From positions 34,400 to 98,399 of the forward strand of contig JAIOYR010000005.1 of NCBI GenBank assembly GCA_021740995.1: a stretch of 64,000 bases of DNA, in the 5' to 3' direction. The notes beneath the pieces were generated by a model, which was not told the DNA's origin, made no database searches, and saw nothing but the letters and a program-made list of their open reading frames with translations. Numbering within the stretch: the stretch's first letter is position 1; each line of letters starts with the position of its first letter. Positions 18,012 to 27,990 of the stretch are shown one piece after another. The translations under genes were made by a program, and so were the position numbers. The stretch is from Taibaiella sp. Its GTDB lineage: Bacteria > Bacteroidota > Bacteroidia > Chitinophagales > Chitinophagaceae.

Positions 18012-19223
18012 ATGCCACAACGTTGGACTTATGTTTTACTGTCATTACTGTCTGCATCTATGATATACGTATCATGCAAAAAGCCTACATATAGCTCTGA
18101 TGATGTGCTGCCTATCTCCTACTCACCGTCTATCATTATCAGCAGCAATAATCAGGTGGTGTATGCACTGAATCCCACAACCGGAGCAAAGAACTGGGAG
18201 CTTGGCCTGCCCTGTGCTGTGCTAGCCTCACCAATAGTGTATAACGGTAGTGTATACATAGCATCGTCTAACAGAGATACTATTTATAAAATCAACTCAA
18301 GAACAGGTGCCATAACCAAAAAAATCACTTACAGTGGCGGTGGCGCCGGAGTCAAAGCAACACCAATAGCGGATGGCAACCTGCTTTATGTGGCGTCGAT
18401 GAGCGGAGGTTTTTTCGCTATTGACACCGGTACTTATGTGACTAAGTGGAGTATGATGGCTGATGGACCCATACAGGCATCGCCCACCATTCATAATGGT
18501 AAAGTGTATATAGCCAGCACAATGGGTACAATATACTGTTATGAGAAGACCAATGGTACTACTGCGCCTATGCCTGCGTCGCCGTTTGCTACCTGGTATC
18601 TGAATATACCCGGAGCAAAATTTGTATCGTCTCCGGCGGTAGGCGAGCCTTACCTGTTTATAGGAAGCGTGAGCGACAGCAATATGTATTGTGTGTATCT
18701 GGATGTGCCTGGTGGTGGTGGTATAGGGGTGCTGCGCTGGAGCTATAAAACCCAAGGCGGAATAGTAAGCTCTCCGGCCGCATACGCCGGTACGTGTATC
18801 TTTGGTTGTAATGATTTCAGGCTTTACTGTCTGGATACTACAATAGACCCGGTAATGGGAATAACAGTACCTGAAGCCCGCTGGGTAGATAGTATGCACA
18901 GTGAAATTACTTCATCACCTTATGCGCACAATCAGGTAGTTTATGTAGGTTGTAAAGATTACAGAGTGTATGCGCTTAAAATAATTAATGGTACCATAAA
19001 GTGGTCATTCTCTACAAACGGGATTGTTACTTCAAGCCCATTGGTCTATAATGGTATGGTGTACGCGGGCAGTTATGATAAACACCTGTATGCACTGGAT
19101 ACAAACAGAGGTACACTGAAGTGGAAAAGCAATATTAATGGTCAGATAGAATGTTCGCCGGTGCTGGATGACTTTACAAAACTTACAGGCACCAATAGCC
19201 AGATAAGCGGTTATACCAACTAA
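18012..19223 (+). CDS. PQQ-like beta-propeller repeat lipoprotein
   Basis: 403 residues from the ATG at 18012; the longer TTG frame lacks a signal. A lipoprotein signal ends at SMIYVSC. The mature part is built of about seven blades of the PQQ/BamB type: pairs such as VYALNPTTGAKNWELGLP, ASPIVYNGSVYIASSNRDT, IYCYEKTNGT, YCLDTT, VYALKIINGTIKWSFST, SSPLVYNGMVYAGSYDKHLY, ALDTNRGTLKWKSNINGQIE. It is likely a periplasm-facing or surface lipoprotein that binds protein partners. BamB itself is a possibility, but the sequence looks like a generic PQQ-repeat protein rather than a clear BamB. A strong terminator follows. Confidence 0.85.
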   Translation: MPQRWTYVLLSLLSASMIYVSCKKPTYSSDDVLPISYSPSIIISSNNQVVYALNPTTGAKNWELGLPCAVLASPIVYNGSVYIASSNRDTIYKINSRTGAITKKITYSGGGAGVKATPIADGNLLYVASMSGGFFAIDTGTYVTKWSMMADGPIQASPTIHNGKVYIASTMGTIYCYEKTNGTTAPMPASPFATWYLNIPGAKFVSSPAVGEPYLFIGSVSDSNMYCVYLDVPGGGGIGVLRWSYKTQGGIVSSPAAYAGTCIFGCNDFRLYCLDTTIDPVMGITVPEARWVDSMHSEITSSPYAHNQVVYVGCKDYRVYALKIINGTIKWSFSTNGIVTSSPLVYNGMVYAGSYDKHLYALDTNRGTLKWKSNINGQIECSPVLDDFTKLTGTNSQISGYTN

Positions 19224-19248
19224 TGTAATACCTCATATACTAACAACG

Positions 19249-19284
19249 AAAAGCCTGTTGCACACAAGTGTAACAGGCTTTTTG
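19249..19284 (+). terminator. Rho-independent terminator
   Basis: An 11-bp perfect stem (AAAAGCCTGTT at 19249-19259, AACAGGCTTTT at 19272-19282), with an extra ACAC/GTGT pairing inside the loop, is followed by TTTGTTTG. It ends the beta-propeller lipoprotein transcript. Confidence 0.88.
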
Positions 19285-19390
19285 TTTGTGGTATTTATAT
19301 TGCCCGTATCTGCTAACGAGCTGTATAGTGCAAAATAGCTAACTATAACAACTATGGTGCAATAGCAACCTGAAGAAAGGTAGTAGCAGG

Positions 19391-19423
19391 TTGCATAAAA
19401 AAGATGCCTGTAGCGTACCTTTG
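19391..19423 (+). promoter_or_regulatory. Bacteroidota-type promoter
   Basis: TTG (19391-19393), 22 nt, TACCTTTG (19416-19423), an exact -7 box. The ATG follows only 8 nt later, so the transcript would be nearly leaderless. Confidence 0.6.
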
Positions 19424-19431
19424 CTGTGTTT

Positions 19432-19992
19432 ATGCACGAAATAGAACCTTTTTACAACTGGCTGCACCTGTATAATGCGGAGGAAGATGAGCTGTCGCCG
19501 TTTTATGGTGTAGAGCATAGCGAATTTGAGTATTCCAATACCATATACAACTACTACATCCACCCACAGTGGGATGACTTCGGGTCGCGGACACTGTATC
19601 TGAAGGTGCTGTTTGTGGACTATGAGCTCAGCTACGCCATTATTGAAATGATAGGCGAGTGGAATGACGCGATAGAAAATGACATAATGCAGCTAAAACG
19701 CTCTGTAGTAGACCTTATGGTAGTCAAGGGTATCAGCAAGTTCATACTGATAACTGAGAATGTGCTCAACTTTCACAGCAGCGATACAGATTACTATGAA
19801 GAATGGAGCGAAGACATCAGCGAAGCCGGTGGCTGGGTGGTATCAATCAATATGCCGGAGCAAACCCAGTACGATTTTCGCAAATCGCATATAGACCGAT
19901 ATGTAACGCTGCTGGAAAGCCCCAACTGGCGCACGTTTAAACCAGGAGATTTTTTTCAGTCGATAGATAATCAGCTATTGCGATTAAGGTAG
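19432..19992 (+). CDS. Conserved hypothetical protein (Bacteroidota)
   Basis: 186 residues from the ATG at 19432; a GTG two codons upstream is less likely. The sequence is acidic and aromatic-rich, with HEIEPFYNWLHLYNAEEDEL, YNYYIHPQWDDFGSRTLYLK, EMIGEWNDAIENDIMQLK and ENVLNFHSSDTDYYEEWSED. I recognise the pattern as that of a conserved soluble Bacteroidota protein of unknown function. There is no signal peptide or membrane helix, and an alpha/beta fold is likely. It has its own promoter and converges with the CBS-domain transporter gene 17 nt downstream. Confidence 0.8.
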   Translation: MHEIEPFYNWLHLYNAEEDELSPFYGVEHSEFEYSNTIYNYYIHPQWDDFGSRTLYLKVLFVDYELSYAIIEMIGEWNDAIENDIMQLKRSVVDLMVVKGISKFILITENVLNFHSSDTDYYEEWSEDISEAGGWVVSINMPEQTQYDFRKSHIDRYVTLLESPNWRTFKPGDFFQSIDNQLLRLR

Positions 19993-20009
19993 GGGGTAGA
20001 CAAAAATGA

Positions 20010-21284
20010 TTAATCGAGCCTCTTTATCATAAGCTTGTCTATCCTTAGCCCATCCATGTCTATTACTTCGAATTCAAAGCCATTCCATTCCAGCTTGTCG
20101 CCGGTTTTTGGGATTTTGTCCAATTTGTCAAGGATTAGCCCTGCTATTGTGTTGTAGTCACCTTCTACATCTTCTTCGTTCATGTCAAAGTAGCGTAGTA
20201 GTTCAAAAAATGGGTATTGGGCATCAGCCAGCCAGCTGTTGTCATCGCGCCTGGTAATCTGGTACTCAGCATTGTCATACTCCGAGACATCTCCCACCAG
20301 TGCATCCAGCACATCATCCATGGTTATTATCCCCAGCACTGCTCCGTACTCGTCTACTATAACTGCCAGATGAAAACGTGCTTCCCTGAACTTCTCCAAT
20401 ACATGATATGCGGCTGCATTGTCGTGCACCATCAGGGGATTTGAAAGAAAGTCGGTAAGCAGGAATTTGTCGGACTCTATATTTGCAGCAAACAATTCTT
20501 TTACATTTACTATGCCCACCAGTTTGTCCAGGGAGCCTTTAGCCACAGGATAAATGGAATGTAATTCATCTTTGGCCATTTTCATTACATCATCCAGCGA
20601 GCTGTCTATGTCGAGCCATCTGATGTCCGTTCTGTGGGTCATCAACTCAGTCACTTTTCGGTCACCCAGTGCAAATACCCGCTCTACAATATTGTGTTCT
20701 ATCTGCTGTATCTCTCCCCCTTCAGCGCTATGCTGCACTATGGCTTTTATCTCTTCTTCAGATACACGACCCTCCAGATTTTCTTTCATGCCGAAAACGC
20801 GCATAAACAGATCGTTGGTAGCAGTAAGTAGCCATATAAATGGCTTGGCTACGGTAGAGATGAGGTTCATAGGGCGGGCTACAACCGAGGCTATTGCTTC
20901 GGGATATAGCAGGCCTATGCGCTTGGGTATCAGCTCTCCGAAAACAATAGAGAAGAACGTAACGGTAATGACTATTACGAATACTGAAACAGAATGTGCC
21001 TGCGGTGCCAGAAAAGGTATCCCTGAAAAAAACAGCTCCAGCCTTGTTGTTATGTCTTTGCCGCTGAAAATACCGGTAAGTATACCAATAAGGGTAATGC
21101 CTATTTGCACAGTAGAAAGGAATTTATTGGGGTTGTTGGCAAGCTCCAGTGCGGTTTTAGCGTTCTTATTTCCCCTTTTGGCTGCATGCTCCAGTTTGAA
21201 TTTGCGCGAAGAAATCAGCGCAATCTCGCTCATAGAAAAAATACCATTGAGCAGTATCAGAAAAACTATAATTATTATTTCCAT
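20010..21284 (-). CDS. HlyC/CorC-family (CNNM-like) transporter with CBS domains
   Basis: 424 residues. The N-terminal DUF21 membrane domain (about 1-190) has four hydrophobic segments and the ISSRKFKLEHAAKRGNKNA loop. Two CBS domains follow (about 205-265, MTHRTDIRWLDIDSSLDDVM; and 270-330, HLAVIVDEYGAVLGIITMDD). A C-terminal CorC/HlyC domain (about 345-424) contains WLADAQYPFFELL and GDYNTIAGLILD. This family binds adenine nucleotides in the CBS pair and is implicated in Mg2+/Co2+ export or tolerance; it is commonly labelled 'hemolysin'. It starts 26 nt after yicC on the same strand and is probably its operon partner. Confidence 0.92.
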   Translation of the reverse strand: MEIIIIVFLILLNGIFSMSEIALISSRKFKLEHAAKRGNKNAKTALELANNPNKFLSTVQIGITLIGILTGIFSGKDITTRLELFFSGIPFLAPQAHSVSVFVIVITVTFFSIVFGELIPKRIGLLYPEAIASVVARPMNLISTVAKPFIWLLTATNDLFMRVFGMKENLEGRVSEEEIKAIVQHSAEGGEIQQIEHNIVERVFALGDRKVTELMTHRTDIRWLDIDSSLDDVMKMAKDELHSIYPVAKGSLDKLVGIVNVKELFAANIESDKFLLTDFLSNPLMVHDNAAAYHVLEKFREARFHLAVIVDEYGAVLGIITMDDVLDALVGDVSEYDNAEYQITRRDDNSWLADAQYPFFELLRYFDMNEEDVEGDYNTIAGLILDKLDKIPKTGDKLEWNGFEFEVIDMDGLRIDKLMIKRLD

Positions 21285-21310
21285 TTCCTGTATGCCTGTC
21301 TGTTATTGCT

Positions 21311-22186
21311 TTATAAAATATTGAGAATTTGTTCCTTCGCTTTTTCCAGTTCGTCCTTCATGTTGATGACGATTTGCTGTATCTCGGCATGATTGGCTTT
21401 TGAGCCGAGGGTGTTTATTTCTCTCCCTATTTCCTGTAGTATGAAGTTGAGTTTGCGGCCTATGGCATTATCATTTTCTTTTACCGTATTGTTGAAATAT
21501 TCACAGTGCTGGCGCAGCCTTGTTTTCTCTTCTGAGAAGTCCATACGCTCCAGGTAGTATATCATTTCCTGTTCAAAACGGTTGGGGTCGATTTTTTCCT
21601 TTATGGTCATATCCTCGAGCCACTGGGCTATGCGGGTGCGAATGCGCTCAATACGCTCCGGCTCCAGCGGCAGTATTTTGTCGTGTAGCTGGTCTATATT
21701 GTTGATACGGAGGGTTATGTCTCTCAGCAGGGCTTCTCCCTCGTGCTGGCGATGCAGCATCAGGTCTTCTGCCGCCTTTACTATTACTGTCTTTACAAGT
21801 TCCCACTCTTCGTCGGGTAGCATGTCCTGGTCGGGGCCTACAACCTCAGGCATGCGCATGAGTGTAGATAATACATTGTCTTCCGGCACGCCGGTTTGCT
21901 GTGCTATCTGCTTCATTGCATTGTAGTAAAACACTGCGAGGTCTGTGTTAACAACCATGGGTTTTGACGCGCCTTCCTGTTTTACTGTGATGGTGAGGTC
22001 TATAGTGCCACGCATGAGCAGGTTGGCAAGCATAGAGCGTATGTCGAGCTCCCAAGAGCGCAGTATTGGAGGCAGCTTGGTATTGAGGTCGAATTGTTTG
22101 CCGTTCAGGGCCTTCATCTCTACCACTACCTGGCGGTTATTGATGTTTTCCTCAGCCCTGCCAAAACCTGTCATTGAATACAACAT
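21311..22186 (-). CDS. yicC: YicC/YloC-family endoribonuclease
   Basis: 291 residues from the ATG at 22186, which gives the family's hallmark N-terminus MLYSMTGFGRAE. The longer frame adds 14 unrelated residues. The C-terminal DUF1732 part is complete (ERMDFSEEKTRLRQHCEYF, GRKLNFILQEIGREINTLGS, EIQQIVINMKDELEKAKEQI). YicC in E. coli is an endoribonuclease affecting small-RNA turnover, and YloC is its Bacillus homologue. It lies 26 nt upstream of the CBS-domain transporter and is divergent from the EnvC-like gene. Family is sure; the RNA target is unknown. Confidence 0.92.
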   Translation of the reverse strand: MLYSMTGFGRAEENINNRQVVVEMKALNGKQFDLNTKLPPILRSWELDIRSMLANLLMRGTIDLTITVKQEGASKPMVVNTDLAVFYYNAMKQIAQQTGVPEDNVLSTLMRMPEVVGPDQDMLPDEEWELVKTVIVKAAEDLMLHRQHEGEALLRDITLRINNIDQLHDKILPLEPERIERIRTRIAQWLEDMTIKEKIDPNRFEQEMIYYLERMDFSEEKTRLRQHCEYFNNTVKENDNAIGRKLNFILQEIGREINTLGSKANHAEIQQIVINMKDELEKAKEQILNIL

Positions 22187-22302
22187 AGATAGATATTTAC
22201 TGCAAAAAAGAAAGTAAAGGTCGTACAATTAATACCCATGTAGAATGTTTTATGGAAAAAGATTGTAAAAACGTCTTAAAACAATAAACTTAGTTGATGC
22301 TA

Positions 22303-22336
22303 TTGTGCCAGCCCTCCCTATATTTAGCTATTTTTG
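22303..22336 (+). promoter_or_regulatory. Probable promoter of the EnvC-like gene
   Basis: TTG (22303-22305), 23 nt, TATTTTTG (22329-22336). The -7 box is exact, the spacing slightly long. The ATG follows 20 nt downstream, which supports the internal start chosen for the gene. Confidence 0.45.
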
Positions 22337-22356
22337 TCCGGTATCAGTTGTTTTTC

Positions 22357-23718
22357 ATGCGCATAATTTTTGGTATATTATTGGTTTTTCTTTCGGTTAC
22401 TGCTCATGGGCAGGCGCAGGTGCAGTATGCCCAGTCGAAAGATACGCTGATAGCCCGCCGCAAGGCAATAATGGATGCGATAAATGAAACGGAGAAGCAA
22501 CTGGCTGCTATAAAAAACGATAAGCAGGCAACAATGGGGCAGTTGCGTGCATTGCAAAACAAGCTGGCAGACCGCCAGCGGCTGATAGGCAACATCAATG
22601 ATGAGTTGTCTAGTATAGATAAAGACATAAGAGTGTCGTCGAGAGAGGTGCTAACGCTGAAGCAGAAACTGGAGCAACTGAATATGCGCTATGCTCAGTC
22701 TATCCGCTATTCATACACCACCCGCAGCTCTTACGATATGTTGGCCTTCCTATTCTCTTCGCAAGACTTTAATGAAGCGATGCGCCGGATGAAATACCTT
22801 AAAAAATTCAGGGATTTCCGAAAATATCAGGTACTGCAGATAAACCTTACTCAAAACCAACTGAAACAGAAGATTGGAACACTTAATGCCGAAAAGACAC
22901 AAAAAGACCAGCTGCTGAATGTGCAGGTGCAGCAAAAACAGGTGCTACTGAAAGAAACCAATCAGACAAATAGTGTGGTGCAGGACCTGAAAAGCAAGGA
23001 AGGCAAGCTGATGGCCGACATAGAAAGGAACAAAAAAGTGACTGCCCGTATCAATAAGGCCATCAATGATCTGATAGAACGTGAAATGGCAAAAGCAGCA
23101 AAAGCAGCTGAGGAAGAGGCAAAGAAAACGGCAGGAGCTGCCGGTGGGACAAAGTCAGGAACACCGGAGCCGAAATCGAACATAAAGACCGGCAGTACAG
23201 ATGTGGCTGTAAACACTATGCCGAAAGCTGCGCCCAAAGCAAGAACAGAAGTTTCATTGATGCTGACACCAAGCGATGTAGAACTGGCCAGCAACTTTGA
23301 AGGGAATAAGGGTAAAATGTACTGGCCGGTAGAAAAGGGATATATAACAGACCATTTCGGGGTGCATCCACATCCTGTATATCCACAGGTAAGTATAGAT
23401 AATGCCGGTGTGGGCATACAGACCGATGAAAATGCTAAAGTGCGTTGTGTGTTTAATGGCACAGTAACCAGTGTGTTTTCAGTAGGTGGTAGTGATCAGA
23501 TTGTGATGGTGCAACATGGAAATTATTTCACTGTGTATAATGGATTGTCTTCTGTGTCTGTAAAAGTAGGGGATGAGGTGAGTGTAAAACAAACAGTGGG
23601 GATTGTCGCAATGAATGAAGAAGGTCGCCCGGTAATCAACTTCCAGATATGGAAGTCTAACGGAAACAAAGGCAAGGTAAAACTCAACCCTGAGCAGTGG
23701 ATTGGTAGAGTACATTAA
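22357..23718 (+). CDS. EnvC-like murein hydrolase activator (degenerate M23/LytM)
   Basis: 453 residues from the ATG at 22357 (signal peptide MRIIFGILLVFLSVTAHGQA). A long coiled coil (about 25-250, with the RYAQSIRYSYTTRSSYDMLA segment typical of EnvC-like proteins) and a low-complexity Ala/Lys linker precede a C-terminal LytM/M23 fold (about 325-453). The zinc ligands are lost. The usual HxGxD position reads SIDNAGVGIQ, the HAHL-type position reads YNGLS, and the final HFEI position reads INFQIW. By analogy with EnvC/NlpD it should activate amidases in the periplasm during cell division rather than cut peptidoglycan itself. Confidence 0.87.
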   Translation: MRIIFGILLVFLSVTAHGQAQVQYAQSKDTLIARRKAIMDAINETEKQLAAIKNDKQATMGQLRALQNKLADRQRLIGNINDELSSIDKDIRVSSREVLTLKQKLEQLNMRYAQSIRYSYTTRSSYDMLAFLFSSQDFNEAMRRMKYLKKFRDFRKYQVLQINLTQNQLKQKIGTLNAEKTQKDQLLNVQVQQKQVLLKETNQTNSVVQDLKSKEGKLMADIERNKKVTARINKAINDLIEREMAKAAKAAEEEAKKTAGAAGGTKSGTPEPKSNIKTGSTDVAVNTMPKAAPKARTEVSLMLTPSDVELASNFEGNKGKMYWPVEKGYITDHFGVHPHPVYPQVSIDNAGVGIQTDENAKVRCVFNGTVTSVFSVGGSDQIVMVQHGNYFTVYNGLSSVSVKVGDEVSVKQTVGIVAMNEEGRPVINFQIWKSNGNKGKVKLNPEQWIGRVH

Positions 23719-24275
23719 TTGGCTTGCACTATACTTCTGAGCAATCTTGTCCAGACATTCATTCCGTATTTTTTTGCCCAGCCGCACTATCACAATATTT
23801 TTTTCGGGCACTAGACAATTTATTGGCACAGATGTCCCTGCGCCATAAAATCATTTGATCCTGCATGCCACCACTGGTGGGAATATAATCTCCCATTCTT
23901 GTCTCCCGCTGTACTCACCGATTCTTTTAGCCAGCTTACTGATACCAGTTGTTTGCCGTTTCAGTTGCCGTTTTTCAGGTAGAGCCTGCCCAGTTTGGCA
24001 AAATCTACAGAAGTAGCATTGAAGCAACAAAATGCTTTAGCCTCGCGGTGTTTGCGGCTGTCTATGCTCCAGCCGGCATTGTACTCGGCGCCTATGTGCT
24101 GCCATATTTTCTCTTGCATATAGTCTGCAAACAGCTTGTGGGTAGTCCGCTCTACTATCATGCCCAGTAGCTGTATATTGGCGCTTTTGTATTCGAATGC
24201 GCCACCAGGTTCGCCCTCCAGCTTCAGATTTTTGATATGCTTTTTCAGATTGCGGCCATAGTAGAGTTTAGCCAC
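23715..24275 (-). pseudogene. Decayed serine hydrolase (beta-lactamase/class C type), 5'-truncated
   Basis: The minus strand encodes a recognisable middle of a beta-lactamase-fold serine hydrolase: AKLYYGRNLKKHIKNLKLEG, GGAFEYKSANIQLLGMIVER, KIWQHIGAEYNAGWSIDSRK, AFCCFNATSVDFAKLGRLYL. A TGA interrupts KNGN*NGKQLVSVSWLKES. Further on the frame shifts before VPEKNIVIVRLGKK, then shifts back and ends in KYGMNVW...VQAN at 23715, overlapping the EnvC-like stop by 4 nt. The N-terminal part with the SxxK nucleophile is absent, replaced by the VOC pseudogene. At least one nonsense mutation and two frameshifts mean it cannot make an active enzyme. Confidence 0.85.
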
Positions 24276-24576
24276 ACAAAAATAATACCTACATCGGTTG
24301 GCTCTTCTATAGTGGTTGCCCCGGCCGCTATCAACTCGCTAAATGCCGAAGCTGCATCGTTCACACCCCAGTATGTTTTTGCACCGGAAGCTTGTGGGGT
24401 ATATTGCTCTCAATAGGGTGCAGCCCCGGCTCATAGCCTCCAACATTGAAGCCTATATAAAATGGCTCATCGAAGTAGGGTGCAATACCCACTACCTTAC
24501 TATCCCATTCGTTAGCTTTTGCTATATCGTCTGCAATGTAAATAACGGTGCGTAGGCCAAGTAGATTAGTAGCCAT
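24276..24576 (-). pseudogene. Decayed glyoxalase/VOC-superfamily protein, 3'-truncated
   Basis: Starting at the ATG at 24576 the frame reads LGLRTVIYIADDIAKANEWD, VVGIAPYFDEPFYIGFNVGG, the first half of a VOC (glyoxalase/bleomycin-resistance) protein. It runs off into a stop near 24367. The rest continues in another frame: YWGVNDAASAFSELIAAGAT, TIEEPTDVG. Removing two bases from an AT-repeat near 24400-24405 restores one continuous frame. Homology stops at about 24285, where serine-hydrolase sequence begins, so the last about 25 residues are missing. The boundary between the two pseudogenes is approximate (within about 15 nt). Confidence 0.82.
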
Positions 24577-24683
24577 GATTTTTTATGTGTAAATAAAATA
24601 TACTGACGGATTTTTAACTTGTGTTTATTTTCGATTAGGGTGATTTGGCTGTATCTTTATATGATTTTAAAGACGTGACTATA

Positions 24684-25163
24684 ATGAAAAAATACCTGCT
24701 CCTGTTGTTTGCTTTGGTTTCTTTTGTGTGCGCAGATGCGCAGCAAATACCCGCAATGAGTATGGATGACCTTATAAAAAGAAACTCATCGAAAGATACA
24801 TTGTACATCATCAACTTCTGGGCCACCTGGTGTGCTCCCTGTGTGCACGAGTTGCCGGTTTTCAATGATTTGTGTAAACGATATGCAGATAAGCCGGTAA
24901 AGGTGTTGCTGGTAAGCCTGGACTTCAAAGAAGATTACCCAATGAAGCTGGCTACTTTCCTGCAAAGAAAAAAGGTGCAGCCCGGTGTGATATGGCTTAC
25001 TGACACCAACCCCAATGAATACATACCCAAAGTAGATGGCAGGTGGGAAGGTTCTATACCGGCTACCTTAATCATACATCCGGGAAAGGGAGTAAAGGAG
25101 TTTATAGAAGGACAGGTAACCGAAAAGCAGGTGGACCGGATGGTGGATAAATTAATTCCTTAA
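24684..25163 (+). CDS. Thioredoxin-family thiol:disulfide protein (TlpA/ResA-like), exported
   Basis: 159 residues from the ATG at 24684, which yields a signal peptide (MKKYLLLLFALVSFVCADAQ). A thioredoxin fold follows with YIINFWATWCAPCVHELPVF; WCAPC is the redox motif. The cis-Pro segment is SIPATLIIHPG. Periplasmic; likely reduces or exchanges disulfides, or delivers electrons as TlpA/ResA-like proteins do. A TATCTTTA box (24652-24659) lies about 25 nt upstream. It is followed by pyrG on the same strand, which has its own promoter. The specific partner is unknown. Confidence 0.9.
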   Translation: MKKYLLLLFALVSFVCADAQQIPAMSMDDLIKRNSSKDTLYIINFWATWCAPCVHELPVFNDLCKRYADKPVKVLLVSLDFKEDYPMKLATFLQRKKVQPGVIWLTDTNPNEYIPKVDGRWEGSIPATLIIHPGKGVKEFIEGQVTEKQVDRMVDKLIP

Positions 25164-25188
25164 AACCGAACAGGGCATTTACAACTTT

Positions 25189-25219
25189 TTGAATAATCCG
25201 ATTATCAGTTGTACCTTTG
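25189..25219 (+). promoter_or_regulatory. Consensus Bacteroidota promoter of pyrG
   Basis: TTG (25189-25191), 20 nt, TACCTTTG (25212-25219): both boxes and the spacing match the -33/-7 consensus. The predicted leader is about 70 nt, room for post-initiation control, although no attenuator hairpin is evident. Confidence 0.75.
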
Positions 25220-25224
25220 TTTGA

Positions 25225-26946
<1,722 letters not shown>

Positions 26947-27012
26947 ATTCAAAAATAAATAATTCCAAATTCCACCTTTTGAGGCGGAACAAATTTTATA
27001 ATACTACATCAG

Positions 27013-27867
27013 GTGCGTATACTCTTAATTTTATTGTCGGCCATATTGATATCATCTTGTGCGGAAACCCGGATAACAGATCATCCGGATTGGGCGAAGA
27101 AATATGAGCTATATGGCATAAGGAATGCCTGCTTCATACTTAGAGACAACAACCACGAGTCTATACATTATTACAATAAGGAGCGTTGTATTCAACGCTT
27201 TATGCCCGCTTCGACGTTCAAGATTTTCAACTCTCTGATAGCGCTGGAAACAGCAATTGCGCCTGATGAAAGACTAATGATAAAGTGGGACAGCACCAAT
27301 AGAAGCCGTCCGGGCTGCGACAGCAACCTCACTATGGAAGGAGCTTTCAGAGAAAGTTGTCTTTGGTACTATCAGGAAATAGCCCGCCGTATAGGTGGTG
27401 CTAAAATGCAGCACTATCTGGATACTATAAAGTATGGCAATATGAACATGGGTGGCACGGTAGATATGTTTTGGGTTAATGACTCTCTGAAGATATCTGC
27501 TGATGAGCAGGCAGGTTTTGTGAAGCGGTTATACTTTGCAGAGCTGCCCATATCTGAGCGCAGCCAGCGCATAGTGAAGAACCTGATGTTGCGGGAAGAA
27601 ACGCCTGGCTACAGGCTATACTACAAAACAGGAACAGGGCAAGTTGGTGATAAATACATCTATTGGGTTACGGGGTTTGTAGAACGTATAGAGCATGTGA
27701 AAGAACACAAAAACTCTATGAACAAAGCCAATGAGCGCAACTATCCTTACTTCTTTGCACAGAACTTTGAAATGCCGGTTTCAGATACTTCAAAAGACTG
27801 GTTTGCTACACGTATAGAGGTGCTGAAAGAAGTGCTGAAGGAAGCTGGGGCAATGCCTAAGGGGTAG
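27013..27867 (+). CDS. Class D beta-lactamase homologue (lipoprotein)
   Basis: 284 residues from a GTG start; no ATG alternative keeps the signal. Lipobox ILISSC at Cys16. Class D (OXA/BlaR sensor-domain) motifs are present: PASTFK (Ser67, Lys70), SCL at 115-117 in place of the usual SxV, YGN at 141-143, FWVND at the OXA Trp position, and KTGTG (Lys205). The length is close to OXA enzymes (about 265-285) with a short C-terminal extension. The catalytic set looks intact, so a serine beta-lactamase or a penicillin-recognising hydrolase is likely. Hydrolytic spectrum cannot be predicted. Follows pyrG; no regulator is adjacent. Confidence 0.88.
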   Translation: MRILLILLSAILISSCAETRITDHPDWAKKYELYGIRNACFILRDNNHESIHYYNKERCIQRFMPASTFKIFNSLIALETAIAPDERLMIKWDSTNRSRPGCDSNLTMEGAFRESCLWYYQEIARRIGGAKMQHYLDTIKYGNMNMGGTVDMFWVNDSLKISADEQAGFVKRLYFAELPISERSQRIVKNLMLREETPGYRLYYKTGTGQVGDKYIYWVTGFVERIEHVKEHKNSMNKANERNYPYFFAQNFEMPVSDTSKDWFATRIEVLKEVLKEAGAMPKG

Positions 27868-27990
27868 TGAGGCATGTATATCGAGTTCTGCAGGTTTTAT
27901 GCACTTAAATTAATAAAATCAGACCTGATCTAATTTACTGTACAAATTGTTTAGGCATTTTTCCTTATTTTGTCGTCAAACACATATCAA

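Noticed and set aside
20010..21284. Hemolysin / virulence factor
   Set aside because: The HlyC/CorC name is historical; DUF21 plus CBS plus CorC domains point to ion transport.
26960..27000. Possible terminator after pyrG (TTCCACC...GGCGGAA)
   Set aside because: Short arms with a central mismatch; too weak to call.
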